A stretch of 64,000 nt of DNA from Sipunculus nudus (GCA_026874595.1 CM049314.1:57522300-57586299), one strand, 5' to 3'. Positions 20,231-32,639 are shown, numbered from the stretch's first letter. A program made the numbers and translations. The notes: generated by a model from the sequence alone, not told the origin.

Positions 20231-20568
20231 ATATGTGGCTCGCCGTTCAATTGCAGTTACAGTCCGGCGTTCACCCGGTCATTGTGACATCAAGAACCTC
20301 ACGAAACCAAAAAGCTCACTTTCAATTTACAAAGCTTCAGAGATCCAAGAGTAAGAAAAAGCGAAGGTTTCTTCAAAGAAGACACTGTGTCAGAAGATCA
20401 CAACGTATGTATGGTCATGGCTCAGTTATAAACCCATCTATTCAGGATAAGGCGCCGGTACGGTCCCAGGATTTGTTAGAAAATGTCAAAATCTCACAAC
20501 AGCCGCAATGGTGTCATGGCTATTCCTCTTTAACTCCCCGCCGTGGGGCACTTTTAGTTCGGAGTTAA
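20231..20568 (+). CDS. Cytokine-like gene, last exon D with basic C-terminal extension
   Basis: The acceptor is TTATTTCAG, with phase 1 entry matching exon C and TAA at 20,566-20,568. The first 35 residues (W-L-A-V-Q-L, H-P-V-I-V-T-S-R, H-F-Q-F-T-K-L) follow the end signature of IL-1-family trefoils: Trp-hydrophobic pair, P-V-x-L-T, then F-x-F. A 76-residue tail follows, starting with the strongly basic K-S-K-K-K-R-R-F-L-Q-R-R. It resembles a nuclear-localisation or glycosaminoglycan-binding patch and is not part of a usual IL-1 fold. The core A2+A3/B2+C+D is about 159-164 residues, the usual mature size for the family. A divergent FGF-like trefoil is the main alternative. Confidence 0.6.
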
Positions 20569-21290
20569 ACTAAGAACTATGAACCAAGAGTAGGACATTT
20601 ATAGCTACTGATATTCATTCAATTGTCCGACACCGAGAGCAAGAAACGTGTTTAAATTTTAAATGTCACTTAAAACTGATAACATTTATGAATGGAGGCA
20701 AAATTGCAATTGTTGCTGTAAAGCATAGCCCTTCACCACGAGGACATCCTTATAATTTTGTAGAATGTACGATTGTAATGGATCCGCCTTGATAATCGGA
20801 GACAAAGATAGTAAGACTATAAGATATTACTGAAAATTAATGATATCACCTAGAAAAGAAAAATGATTTAAAAAATTCGGAAATATGTCTAGACAACAGT
20901 TGGGCTGATTACGTTTTACTTGTTAGGAAATTCCCTTTTTTTAATTTTCGGACTATTACAACTACGTAACCAAGTTATTTAATTGGAATTGTGATGTGTG
21001 CTATTCGCTTCTCTGTTTATAAAATATGGTCACTCTGCTTACTTTTGGATATGATAATAAGCTCTTTAGCAAAAAATGACAAACAATAAAGTGGCGTTAG
21101 GTTGTCCCATTAATTACTTAAACTGGCAATTGTAAGTAAATACATACTGTCTGCCTTGTAAAAAAACAGCCAGGAAATAAGGGATGGACTTGTTTACTTA
21201 CAATATACGTGTTAGTACTGCTGTGGATGCCAATTATTCACAAGATTAGAAAAGATAAAAATGAAGTTTGTGAATATTATCTCCGTACAC
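20569..21290. other. No gene recognised (3' flank of cytokine-like gene)
   Basis: It probably contains the 3' untranslated region of the gene. No clear repeat or RNA signal is seen. Confidence 0.4.
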
Positions 21291-21294
21291 TAGG

Positions 21295-22320
21295 CTTTGA
21301 CCTTAGAACCAGGGTAAACTTTCATTGAAATGGCACTTTTACTGAATGGTCTGAAATTTTATCTTAAGAATTACTACTAGGTACCATAATGACAAACCCC
21401 TAAGTATTCAACATTTCACCTAAAAACAATCCCGTAGACGTCCTGTGCAAATGGAACTTTTCTTCTAGGACGGAACTTTTAGTCCTGACCGACACTAACA
21501 TCCGTGACGATGAAGCAAGCATTAAATGTTTGAAAGGCTTAAAGTGGCTCCTGATGTGTCACAATGAAATCAAGATAAGTTATTTTGAGGAATAAAACTG
21601 CTGCTTTTAATTGAGAGAACATTCCTTTAAATCCAGAGAACAATCCTTGAAGGCAAAACACTTTTGAATTTACGTGATCTGCATACCCTGATATATTTGA
21701 TATTGCGGAACAACCATATAAGTGAGTGTATTACGTCAGGTAGTACTGGTTGGATCCACGAGGTTCTGTATTTAGACTTGAGTTATAACCGCCTGGTCCT
21801 TCATCTGGATTTTGAATATTTTCCGAAAAATCATTCTGTTCTTCATAATCCGCTCTTTTGTGGCTTTAGAGTCAGATCATTAGAGAAAAGATTAAGCAGG
21901 CATGTATCAGCGGCCTGCAAAATACCACGAGAAAAGGCTAATGGCAAATCGGACATGTGTTCATATACGTTTCAAAATAAATTGAGAGCCAAAATACCGC
22001 TAAGGTGTGATCTACCTGAAAATGAACCATTAAATGAGTTATACAATCTGTATAACAACGGAACCATTGTGGTATTTGCCGTTATCGGTGGACCAGATAT
22101 TCAAATAAATATGACGACACCGGACAATAACTTAGATATTTATCAGCATCCCTTTTCGAAAAAGGTGTTTTTAATTGTCACTATACCAGGGTTAAATATT
22201 TATCAGCATCCCTTTTCGAAAAAGGTGTTTTTAATTGTCACTATACCAGGGTACCATGAAGACGAGTATATATGTTCTGAGCGGACTCAATTTAGCCGAG
22301 AAGAGGTGACCAGCAAGTGA
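21295..22320 (+). pseudogene. Leucine-rich-repeat receptor-like pseudogene, copy 1
   Basis: The upstream part (21,455-21,595) still reads L-V-L-T-D-T-N-I and L-K-W-L-L as in the copy at 58,643, but it is broken by a frameshift and stops. From 21,664 a 218-residue frame is open. It holds one LRR (L-I-Y-L-I-L-R-N-N-H-I), a second (L-Y-L-D-L-S-Y-N-R-L), then a Cys-containing capping region (N-P-L-F-C-G; further Cys near residues 85, 98 and 115) as in extracellular LRR proteins. An N-glycosylation-type N-G-T follows. The frame ends after a 20-residue tandem duplication, with no membrane segment. The missing first half and the damage indicate a pseudogene. Confidence 0.7.
22132..22251 (+). repeat. 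In-frame 60-base tandem duplication
   Basis: Two 60-base units at 22,132-22,191 and 22,192-22,251 differ at one base (L-D-I-Y versus L-N-I-Y). The duplication adds 20 residues to the LRR frame without breaking it. Confidence 0.95.
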
Positions 22321-23600
22321 ACACATGGGATTGATGCTTCTAGCTCATTTATCTCAAAGTTTAAAGAAGGGAGATTTAACGGCACCGACTGTCTGCAGGA
22401 GAAAATACTGCTCGGTATACTTTGATTAAGTGCCTTGTGAATATTGTGCCTCTGTGCAAAGGTTTTTTTTTTAAATAAAATCCTACAACAGAAAACTATG
22501 TCCAGTTAATAAGCCTGACCAATGCTTCAACAGTTATGAATATTTTGTAATAGTTGTCATGAGTCTGGCTGTATCATCTCCATGTATGTATGATATATGA
22601 TGGTGTTGTTTTCCCCGATATAAATGATCAGGCATGGAACACCAGAATCGTTTACCAGCAGTAGATCAAAAGGCACAACAGGACTCCAGGAAGTGATTCT
22701 GGTGTGGTTATTAAATGAAACCTTGGACACTGGAGGCAGTGAATGGCCTTATATGTTGGTTAATTAAGGAAGGTCTTCATAAATTCCAAGGAAAGTGTCA
22801 CATAATTTTTCATTTTTTTAGATACATTTGCAAAAATGGTCTCCCTAATTAAAGGATGTCCTGGTTGTTCTGTCTCTCTATAGTTAGATAGAGAGAAGGT
22901 TATTGACAATGTTGATCATTATCTTCATATTTCATTGCAGAGTGATTATGGTTTTAGTGGTGCGAAGATTTCTTTTGTTGAGAACGTTGTATAATCGTAT
23001 GTCAAATTATCATCTTTAACACAGAAATATATTTAAGCAAAACCTAATCCTATCCTGATTTAAGCGTACAAAAGACTCACTAATATTTAATTACAGTGTA
23101 ATTGGTGCGATGAATTACACAACATGTATATTTGTTTTGACTCGCGATATAGATCAGCTTTGTTGAACAAATTTAGTCTGTCTCCTTGAAGCTTCCATTT
23201 GTCCACACCTGGAAACAATGAGAGCAAGAGCGTTCCTGTATCGTGTAAGCTAGTTTGCCTGTCAATCAATGTCACAGATTATCGTGTATTTGTATTACAG
23301 TGAAAGGGTATGTCATGTGATGTCGGTATGTGTGACCTTTTCAGTTTAGTGTAAAGTAGATTCAATTTTTCTAATGCAACAACTCTTGAATATTTATGTA
23401 CACAAGAGCAGACATTTCATAGTCTCTTTATATACAATCAACAAACATGTATCAGGAAAGGTATCGGACGCGATTTTTTTATCTATGTTTGAGATAATGG
23501 CTTATCTTATGATAAGGATTAAGGTAATGAATTCAAGATACCTTAACGATATAAACACTATGCGTCAAGGGCGCTCATTTCCCTGGCGCTAATTAAGTTA
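22321..23600. other. No gene recognised
   Basis: 3' flank of the LRR pseudogene. It lies within the segmental duplication, but no coding or RNA signal is visible. Confidence 0.4.
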
Positions 23601-23604
23601 AATG

Positions 23605-23865
23605 GCTTCTGTGGCTCAGGGGTAGAGCGCAGGAGGTCATGAGTTCGAATCTCAGTCGAGGCGGTGAGGTTTTTCACGGTTGGCCCCTACCCAGGGTAAG
23701 CGCTCTGCAGGCTTAATGGGAAGGCCGTGCCCCACTGCCGTGTATCACTCACATACGAGTGGACCTTTTGGGGGGTTCCTCGGTTTGATCACCCAGCAAT
23801 GGGGATAATTACACACCCAGGACCCGCAGGTGCGGGTTTCACCAGGACACAAAATAAGTAAACTG
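23605..23865 (+). mobile_element. tRNA-derived SINE
   Basis: The head has polymerase III promoter boxes: box A as TGGCTCAGGGGTAGAGCGC and box B as GAGTTCGAATCTC. There is no proper anticodon arm between them. The body (CCTACCCAGGGTAAGCGC, GGTTCCTCGG, CAGGACCCGCAGG) is shared with the minus-strand element at 28,885-29,128. It is absent from the paralogous region near 60 kb, so it inserted after the segmental duplication or was lost there. Confidence 0.8.
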
Positions 23866-24509
23866 ATAGAAAGCGAGTGCTACCGCCCTGTAAAGTAGTC
23901 CCAAACGAAAATGGAAACTCTGCAGATGTACATACTTAGGTTTAGAATTAGATAAGTCAGCATTAAAAAATGAAGGCAGTTACCTCCACAAAAAAAATAA
24001 AATAATTAAGTGACACAATGGTTATTAATATAACCCTGTTTTAATCTTTTAATCTTTTCGGTCTTTATATAACAAATCGCATATTCTCTCTGGTCTTCGG
24101 ATGAAACAGACTGGCCACACATTATTTGCAATGCCCACATATTTCGGTTTATACTTTTGTATGGTTTTACACTGATACAGAATTGTAACGATTTAAACGC
24201 TCAAAAATATGATCATGATTATTGTCATTTGTTCGACAAATAAAAATGGAGAATGTGCGGTTATAGCTGAGCTTATCCAAAAATGATTAAAAGATATAAC
24301 AATGCATTTTGAAATATAGATGCCTATTCAGTAATGATTAAATATACTGTCATGTCAGAAAGATAATAAATTGACCCTGGTGCCTGCTCGATAGGAAGAA
24401 TATAGGCTCTGTTACGTTTGTCAAATAAACGTAACGACGATTTTTTTTATAACTTAAGTCACAAAGGTGTAAGTTTTACATTTTTATTTTGAAAAAGCTT
24501 TTGTACGGG

Positions 24510-24600
24510 TCCAGACTGAGCTGAGGCACAAATTTGCTCTCTGTATCCTGATCAAGTTCTAGATGATGGATCATTCCGGTATGTTTGACAGGGTGTGCCC
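24510..24600 (-). pseudogene. Fragment homologous to the ORF at 61,399-61,617
   Basis: The minus strand reads M-I-H-H-L-E-L-D-Q-D-T-E-S-K then P-Q-L-S-L-D. It parallels the start of the 72-residue ORF near 61.6 kb and then diverges and stops. The family is unknown. Confidence 0.4.
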
Positions 24601-24950
24601 ATGATTTCATATAATACAAGACCGCGGGAATTTGAAGTAATGAATAATTCATTATGTTGGTTGTTCATTCGGATATAACTGGACATTTTTAGAGGCACAA
24701 TTTTCAGACGACAGACTGGCTTTATTTTCACTCTGATTATTAATTACTCATCCCTAACAGTCACCTAAGTATGTCTACACTCCCTAAACATATATATATA
24801 CAGTGAAATCTCGCTAAAAGGACAACTGCTGGACCAGCCAAAGCGGTCATGTTAGCCGGATTGTCGTATTAGGATGAGGTTTTTATGGTCCAAAACGCGT
24901 CGTCTTTGCCGAGGTGGTCGCGATTGTTGTGGGTCTTCTGACCAGATGTA

Positions 24951-24954
<4 letters not shown>

Positions 24955-24999
<45 letters not shown>
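24955..24999. repeat. (AT)n microsatellite
   Basis: About 22 AT units. Confidence 0.95.
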
Positions 25000-25001
<2 letters not shown>

Positions 25002-25349
25002 AAATATATAAAGACTATTACAATGTCTAGATTCAGGTAAAAATATCTATTATAACCCCGTAAATCTGCTAGGTATGATATTGCGAGATATTTACATCTA
25101 AGGACCGTTTGGTCTTTATACAACCATGTTTATTCATGTTTGTACCAATTAACTGAAATAATTTCTCTATTATTTAGATGAGATAGCATTAAAAAGATGA
25201 TATCAACATCTATTAACATGCCTTTTTGACGAGGTTGAGCATATTTGTTACAATTCTTCCTTTCTGAACATGGAAATATATAAAAGATAAAGCTAGGTTT
25301 GATGTTATTTGATTCATGCCTTCCCACAGTTATCTTGTTTTAGTGAATC

Positions 25350-27430
25350 TAATTGCTCTATAGACCAATGCAAAGGGTGAATTTATTGAAGGGTCATTGT
25401 TGTCCCTCACAAAGCTGTGGATCTATATGTGTTGTCAGCCATAACTTTAAAACAAAAGGGCGACAATAAATTATTGTTAAAAAAATGAATCTGCGTATAA
25501 GAATTTGATTTTTGTTTCATTAGAGGGTCCAGGATAATGGAGTATATTGTCACACATATTATTTTAAAAGTCGATGCAACTGGCTGAACTCATACATACT
25601 TACACTAAAAAAAGACATGGGTTGAAAAAAAACCTATCAATATATTAAGAAAGAAGTAACGTACGTTCTCTGGAGAGGCGCTCCATTTGTACAAACACTG
25701 ATGATAAACAGAAATAAGCAGAGAGTCCGTTAACTGCACTACACTGGTATCTTATTTACACTTAGTCGTCCTGAATCCTGAAGAGACATGGAGCTCCTAT
25801 TACCAACAGTGCCCCGCTAGAGTAGACTTGTTTCCCATTCGTGATACAGGTCACGCACCACGCACAGACTTTTATTTCAGGGCGTAATCTTTCACAGCTG
25901 ATGCCTCCTGAAATCATCTAGTTGTAAGTGGCAAAATATGCATCCACACAGCAATATATACCTCTACAGTTACGCGTTACGTGGTCTGTTCCTGGAAGCG
26001 TTACAATAGGTAATAAAACGCCAGGTTACCAGTCCGTCGGGAAAATGCGATACTCGCTCTGAAGTTCGTTACAGGGAAACCACTTTGGCCTTCCTCAGGC
26101 ACAGATTATCATCGCTTTATAGACATCATAAGCTGTTTCAACTTATACACGCAGTCCTGCCCCTGGACTGCTGCATATATCGCAAGGCTATACCTAACCT
26201 GTACGCTGTTCGGGCCCTTCTTTCGAATATCGTTCTCCACACGTCTTATGTGTGCTTGCTGACGTCACAAATCCTGATCGTATTCTGGCCAGTCACCACT
26301 CTCAATTATGCCGACCGTCAATTACAAAATTAATTTTAAAATGGATACGCCCACAAGAAAAAAATTCCTGCAAAAACTAAACAGGTGCATTTCCTTTGAA
26401 ATCTACAAAAAACACTTTTACTATAGAGACCGCCAAATGGAATTAAACTGTACGAAAATTGATTTTAAACAAGACGCGCGCTCTCTAACCAGTGATCTCA
26501 CACTAAATTTCTGATCATGATACTCCATATAAATCTACAATAAATTATCAAAACAATCATCTGGACATATTTCCTACTAGAGTATGCAATACCACTCCCG
26601 AGTCACAGTCCTCAAGTGACACGTATAAACGACAGAATTCATAGCCCTGAAAAAGCGATTCTTAACAAGACGTTACACCTTGGATTGTCCCTTATACCTG
26701 CGGCAGTAAAGCTTCCGTTTCCATAAACCATCGCCTCGACAGTACAGGTTTAGCCTGACAAAGACCTCTATACTGCAACTGTGTTCACCCAGGGGTGTAT
26801 TTTCTTTAACATGTTACAGTTCGTGGAATACCAAACTGTAACAAGCCGTTCCGACTGATTGAACTTTATGTGTGTTTATGTATCTTTCGGTAGTTGGTAA
26901 TTTTCTGTTTAATCACAATTAAAACGACCTGAACACTGCAACAACATTCACCTAGGGTGAATCAGGTTTGATTTAACTCTGCATTACCTGTTACCTTACG
27001 AGATCACAGATGATTGCGATACCTGAAAATATGAGCACAAATGTATTTTTTTCTGAATAAAATAGCTAGTGTGATATTCAGAGTCTTTTAGGCTTATATA
27101 ATGAAAGTAATGTTCAATTAATTTTCCATCGTCATTTAAACTTTATACAAGTGTCTGTCAACCACTTCGCGCGTACTAAATGTGATTTATTTGAAAAAAT
27201 ATATATATTTTTTTAATATTAAGCGTGCATGCGTCAATACATGCTCCCGCAGCAGCAAAGGGATTTTGTTTATAGTGATATTCTTATCGGAATTTCTCAG
27301 CACGGGATGCCTCGGGACAATATAGAATGTGCTTCATATGGATATTGAAAAATATTCAGGGATGCACTGCTTAACAACTTAAGAAACACTACGAAATACA
27401 TGGTAGTAGCATCATCAAGTAGAAAAAGTA
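25350..27430. other. No gene recognised
   Basis: Short frames only (for example 26,308-26,514) without recognisable features. Composition varies without a clear repeat. Confidence 0.4.
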
Positions 27431-27434
27431 AACA

Positions 27435-28310
27435 CCTTTGCACAACTGGGACAACATCTGAATGATAGGATGAACTGGGCAGAACACATTGATTAAACAA
27501 TTAACAAGGCGAACAAAAAACTTGGTCTGATTTGGAAGCTAAAATGAGAGGTCCCACGCCACACAGTTGAAAACATTTACACGGCCTTCATGAGGCCAAA
27601 ACATGAATATGCATGCATACTGTACAATAACTGCACCAAAGAACAAAGTAATCGACCAGGAGATTCCAAAGAAGAGTGGCCATTGCCTGCACTGGGGCTT
27701 TCAACAGAACAAATACAGAGGTTCCCCTTGCAGAGTTAGGATGGCCGATCCTTGAGAAGAGAAGAAAATACGTCAGCCTTGTACATATGCATAAAATCAT
27801 TCATGGAGAAATACCACAGTATTTACAAAATCTCCTTCCACCAAGACATGGGTCGCAAAGTCGAAATACCAGCAGGAGAGAAGACAACTTTGCACCGATA
27901 CAAACAAACAAAGAGCCATACAACAAATCATACATACCAGCAACAATAAGACTCTGGAACCAACTCGAGGATCATATAAAAAAAAACTTTCCATACTGGG
28001 ACACTTAAAAAATGCATTAAAGCATGCATTATTCCCACTGAAAAAAATACATTACAGCACAGGCAAGGGATCAGCTGTAACAAATCATACGAGAATGAGA
28101 ATGGGACTCCGCCATCTACAATATCATTTATATCTACATCACATTACTGAAAACGGATATTGTATAAATAACTATTGTTATAATCAAAATGAAGACCCTG
28201 AACATTATTTTCTAAAATATCCGAAATACAGTGTTGAAAGGCAGAAGATGTTGAAAAACATCATACCTTACACGAGAAGACTCAACTTAAACATATTGAC
28301 ATAGATATTA
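27435..28310 (+). mobile_element. Non-LTR retrotransposon (LINE) 3' fragment
   Basis: Broken frames show the thumb and C-terminal part of a LINE reverse transcriptase. They read H-L-G-Q-H-L-N-D, then N-K-A-N-K-K-L-G-L-I-W, I-Y-T-A-F-M-R-P and E-Y-A, followed by an A-C-T-G-A-F-N-R-T segment. The E-L-G-W-P-I-L-E-K-R-R-K and I-R-L-W-N-Q-L motifs come next. Further on, a Cys-rich tail segment reads M-G-L-R-H-L-Q-Y-H-L and E-D-P-E-H-Y-F-L. The order and motifs match C-terminal parts of Jockey/CR1/RTE-like elements abundant in molluscs. Stops and frameshifts show it is inactive, and the catalytic F/Y-x-D-D region is not present. Confidence 0.8.
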
Positions 28311-28884
28311 TACTAAATCATCCAGAGATTTACATTATATATACATTTTATTACACATCTTACATCACTTGCAGTAACACTTTTATATACAGACTGTTAC
28401 TCTACTATTGTACTAGTGCAAACCCTGACAAATGCCTTGCGCGCTTGGGTATGCATTTAAAAGATATGTATAAAAAAAGATACACTAATCCAATAAAGCC
28501 TTTGAATCTGAATAATCTTCAGGTTTTCACAAGAAATTGTAGTCTTTGAAGGCGCCAATAAAATCATGTGGACACTCAAATATATATGCTCGCATGGTTA
28601 GGTTTGGATGGAGATGAAAATACACTCTCCTATAATGTCAGGTTTTCTGATACATGTTCTGTCAAATGCTAAACTTGGCTTTATGTTCTTCTCTGAAAGA
28701 CCTTCCTTATCAATTAACATCATTGTCTTGGGGGAGGGGAGGGGAGAGGTGGTGGATATAAATATGGCGAAGGAACAGTATAATTTATTTATTATATTTT
28801 TTTATGGAGGTTACAGCCTCCAATTTGTTATGCTTACTTAGATATTATAATGTTTATCTGCAGAGTTCCATTCGCGTTTCGAAC

Positions 28885-29128
28885 TACGTGACAGGGGCTT
28901 ATGCTAGGTTATCCTGGTCTCAACCAGGCGCGGTGTACCACTCCTGCGGGTCCTGAGTGCGTCATCCCCACTGGTGGGTCATTACATCGAGGAACCCCAA
29001 AAGGCGCGCTCATGAAACATGACTGTGGGGGCAAAGTCCCCCCATTAAGCCGGAATGGCGCTCACCCTGGGTAGGTGCCGACTCCGGACTTTGAGTTCTG
29101 TGCTCTACCCCTTAGCCACAGAGGTACC
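28885..29128 (-). mobile_element. tRNA-derived SINE, second copy
   Basis: On the minus strand it begins TCTGTGGCTAAGGGGTAGAGC (box A). It continues with CCTACCCAGGGTGAGCGCC, GGGGTTCCTCGA and CAGGACCCGCAGG, the same body as the element at 23,605. Box B has decayed. Confidence 0.75.
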
Positions 29129-29794
29129 AGTACTATCTGCCAAAATCAGACACTAGGCATTGAGTGGGGTTATATACTGTAGTTTAAATAATTTTATCAT
29201 TCTTACCCTGGTAACAAGGTATAGTTCACGATGAGAAAAAATGGCTTTAGAATATCCTTTTAGGCAATGTTTACGTTTGTGGAGCACGAGAAAGGTTGTG
29301 ATGGTGTTCTAGGTACAATCTTCAGACGGGGAGGCGGATAGTGGCAAAGTCGGAACTATGTTTTTTCCCATTTAATTGTCCCTGAAGTTCCTGTTTTAAA
29401 CGTATCTCTCAGTAGGTAATTAATGGTAGTACAAGATTGCACTGAAAGAAACAAATTGGACTTTTTTCACTGTATTAATATTTTATAGAATGAGATCCTA
29501 TGATTTGAAGGTTTATTCTGATATAAACTAATTCATCTAAAAAATCACTGGTCCTTCTTCCATTGACATTTCTGACATGTACCATGTCGAAGGAAAATCT
29601 GTTAAATTTTGATTTGAGCATTGTTCATAATTTTTTTCTTAAATCCGCCTGATGGAGGGTATATTTCTCCTAGCATATCCAGGTTAAATGTTATAAATAA
29701 GTCATTGGCCTTACCATGGAAAGATCAGGACGTGAGCCTTTGTAAGGCAAATATGGCGAATAAATATATTTATCTGGTTTGGGTTGTTTACATA

Positions 29795-30642
29795 GCCCCA
29801 CTACTTAATTATCATTCGGGTTGGGGATGGGGGTGGGGGGTTCACATTTATTCGTTAAGATCCATCGTCTGTAGGGACGGTGAAACATGAAAAAAAGTAT
29901 GACAAGTACATCTTAAATTGATAACAAACTAGAATTTGTAGTCGGGGCGTACACAACAAGGCTGAAATGGTTTCTTTGCTAAATGCTTTCATCGAAATAT
30001 ATCAGCCTGCTTTCTTTTTATCTGGGAGAATTGTCAATTTGGCATAAGACCTGCTTATTCAATGACAATTTACAGTACTTAAACCAAACATTTAATACTG
30101 TTGGTATATATTTTTCTTGGCCTATCTTTTTTACCTTGGCAGCTATACGTTTCGCGTACAAGAGTCTTAAACGACATATTCCTGTGTATGCAAATAACGC
30201 ATGTGTCTGTAAACATGCCTTAGACTATAACCCTGAACTGACTACACTGAAAAAACATCGTGTTTTACGATGTCGCCTTAGCTTTAACTAATACAAAGCA
30301 TCTTTCATATACCTTCACGGTAGAATGCTTTTTTATACAATTGTTATATCTACGATATTTCCCAAGCAATGAAGCTGTCGGACCTATGTTGTTTATCGGG
30401 AGAAAAATTGTTTTTTTTTGTGTGATTTCTGGAATAGAATAATTTTTCTTTCTATGTTGATATTTTTTTTTTTTGGGGGGGGGGAGGGTATTCCTGAAGA
30501 ATTTTAGCAGAAGTAATCTTTATATCATATATATGAAACACATGACAAAAGTTCCTGCAAAAACCGTCGTTTAATTCCTATCAGCTCATTACAAATATGC
30601 ATCAGACAGGGCCGTGGATTTTCCAGGGGAGCAGCTAGGAAT
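29795..30642 (-). repeat. R1 fragment, copy c (inverted, internally shorter)
   Basis: Reverse complement of 1,143-2,940, but it lacks 1,824-2,786. The extra ~960 bases in copies a and b are therefore a later insertion or expansion, or were deleted here. The 76-residue ORF of R1 is kept open and extended here (29,983-30,291, + strand, about 102 residues). Confidence 0.8.
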
Positions 30643-30644
30643 AA

Positions 30645-32050
30645 TTATTATTGTTATTAGTATTATTATTAATCTATCATGGAATGAGGAATTATTGCTG
30701 AAATATAAGATATAACCTATGACTCGATTATCGTCTGGTGACAGTTTCCTATTGCTTTTGCTTGTGCCAGCCTTGGCATACTCACCCTAAGTAACTGCAC
30801 GCGACACTTTAACTTATATTAGATACTTGATAATCCTGAAGAAAGTTAGACTGATCTTACTTACGATCTGTTGAAGAAACATGTTGTCAGTCGATACCTA
30901 TATTGAATAAGCCATGTGAATCCCATTGTTAAAAACAAAACATGACCCGCAGATTCATCCGTTGCTATCTATTAATTCATCAAGGCCGTCAAAATACAGT
31001 AAAATTATTGTAGATGGATAATCCATATGTTCAGCTATGTTCATCTATATGTTTATCCATAAGCTGTGGTTCTGGCACTAGTAACTCACTAGACATGAAC
31101 GTCCAGCTTCGGGTTTAAGATGTAATTTTATCATTTCTTTCCGTTGACATGTAATTTTTTCATAAATCTAAAACATTCATGATAAACTCGTGTTGTCTGT
31201 TACACTGGTACCTGCATTGCGTGCGCCACTTTCATTGCTTTAGATAAATCACAGTTAAATTAAACGTGTTTCGGTTAAAACCGCATTATCACGATACATT
31301 TAAGGTATCATGATGCATCACTGTAAAGTAACGCAAGGTATTTGTGGGGTAACGACAGCTCACGTGTAACGCTCTAGATCCTTCGCTGTACAGACTGGCT
31401 GCTGTAGTAAACCGGAGGAGTCCTCCTTATATGGGATTAATCCATGCAGTGTGCAAAGTAGTGTATGCACAAAAATACGGTTATCAAGTTGTACAAATGT
31501 ATAAGAAAGTTAATGTTTGTGAATTCATTAAAACTTAATGAACACAAGAGAAAATTTCCCCACTTTGGATCCCGCCATTGTATCTGATTTTACGGAAAAA
31601 CTTCAGTTAGAAATCTCGTAGTTAAAATTTTCTTCACTTAGTATGGAACGTTGAATATATTATCTGTGGAAGACCATGTATTACCATTTTTAAGTACATG
31701 CTACTTAACGCATGCCACTTTATTGTGTCCTGGTTACACTCTTCAGTTGGCATATACCCGAATTTTTTTAATAATGATTGTAAAATTTTAATATGCCAGG
31801 TTAAAGTGACGTATGTTACACAGATCTTTCATATTGTCCACATAGACCAACGGTTTCATTATATGTACCCTGAAACTTTGCTATGTAATGAAATAAACAG
31901 TATACATTCTTGTAATATATTTGGAGCTTCATGATATACTTCTAGCAACAATTAGTCAAAATCACCTTTCTTTGTACAATTACATTTGCTTTAAATAGTA
32001 TATTTTGTACTGTCTATTGTGTTATCTATCATTGTGATGAAATCATCTTC
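30645..32050. other. No gene recognised
   Basis: AT-rich sequence with short frames only. Confidence 0.45.
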
Positions 32051-32052
32051 TT

Positions 32053-32465
32053 TTAATAGAGATATATTAAATTTCTGGAACGATGGCCTCTTGTCTCCGT
32101 GTTTATATGTATTGGGACGATAGTGCCTCTCTTATCAGTACATGGAAAATAATTTATTGAGCTGTTAATATCTTTATCCATATATGCTTCGTTAGCGAAA
32201 ACGTAGTCTGTTCTCCAGGCAGGAAAAGGATTACTCCGACTCCATGTAAAAGCGCTTTCATATCCATTCATTACACGCCATTATTAGCAGGGAATTTCGC
32301 ACCATGTCATTAAGAGGCCCTGTCCTCTGGTTTAAACTTCTCGTTCATTGTTATCTTTGCCTGATACAATGTCCAGAGAGTTTGCCATTACTGAATTAAA
32401 ATATCCTAACACTGGTATATAATCAGAGTCAGAGTCCTGAGATGCCATTGTATCCTGTATTCTAC
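32053..32465 (-). mobile_element. LINE apurinic-endonuclease-domain fragment
   Basis: The minus strand reads V-L-G-Y-F-N-S-V-M-A-N-S-L-D (family G-D-F-N), then E-S-A-F-T-W-S-R-S-N-P-F-P-A-W-R-T-D-Y-V-F. P-C-T-D-K-R-G and E-T-R-G follow. This is the order of the endonuclease domain of non-LTR elements (GDFN, TW, R-x-D-Y/W, TDH). The Asp of GDFN is Tyr and the TDH His is Lys, and a frameshift separates the parts, so it is inactive. Confidence 0.75.
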
Positions 32466-32639
32466 TGAAGAAAATGTACATTTTCTATATTTGCACAGGG
32501 CGCATATATATTAAATATTTCTCTCATCTGCCTATGTATCTTGTAAGCATGAGATATTAATTTTTTGTGTTTAATTTCGTTAATAATTGTGTTTCATTTT
32601 ATTTTGTTTTACCTCAAACAATGACAATTTAAACTTACA

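Larger units (their letters stand above)
23866..25350 (+). repeat. Segmental-duplication flank, matches ~60,650-62,200
   Basis: Diverged direct copy. For example, the segment around 24,525-24,690 (reading GATGATGGATCATTCCGGTA) matches 61,555-61,715, and 24,070-24,330 matches 60,695-60,960. With the LRR copies it defines a direct duplication of about 4 kb. An (AT)n array at 24,955-24,999 has no counterpart. Confidence 0.75.

Noticed and set aside
10948-20568. Fibroblast growth factor identity for the trefoil gene
   Set aside because: The R-N-Q-K-A-H-F stretch in exon D recalls FGF ends, but the FGF core motifs (G-x-Y-L-x-M/I, C-x-F-x-E, Y-N-x-Y) are not found. The strand pattern fits IL-1/IL-18 better. 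It is kept only as an alternative.
23605-23680. Functional tRNA gene
   Set aside because: Promoter boxes are present, but there is no anticodon arm and the 3' body is shared with another element, so it is a SINE.
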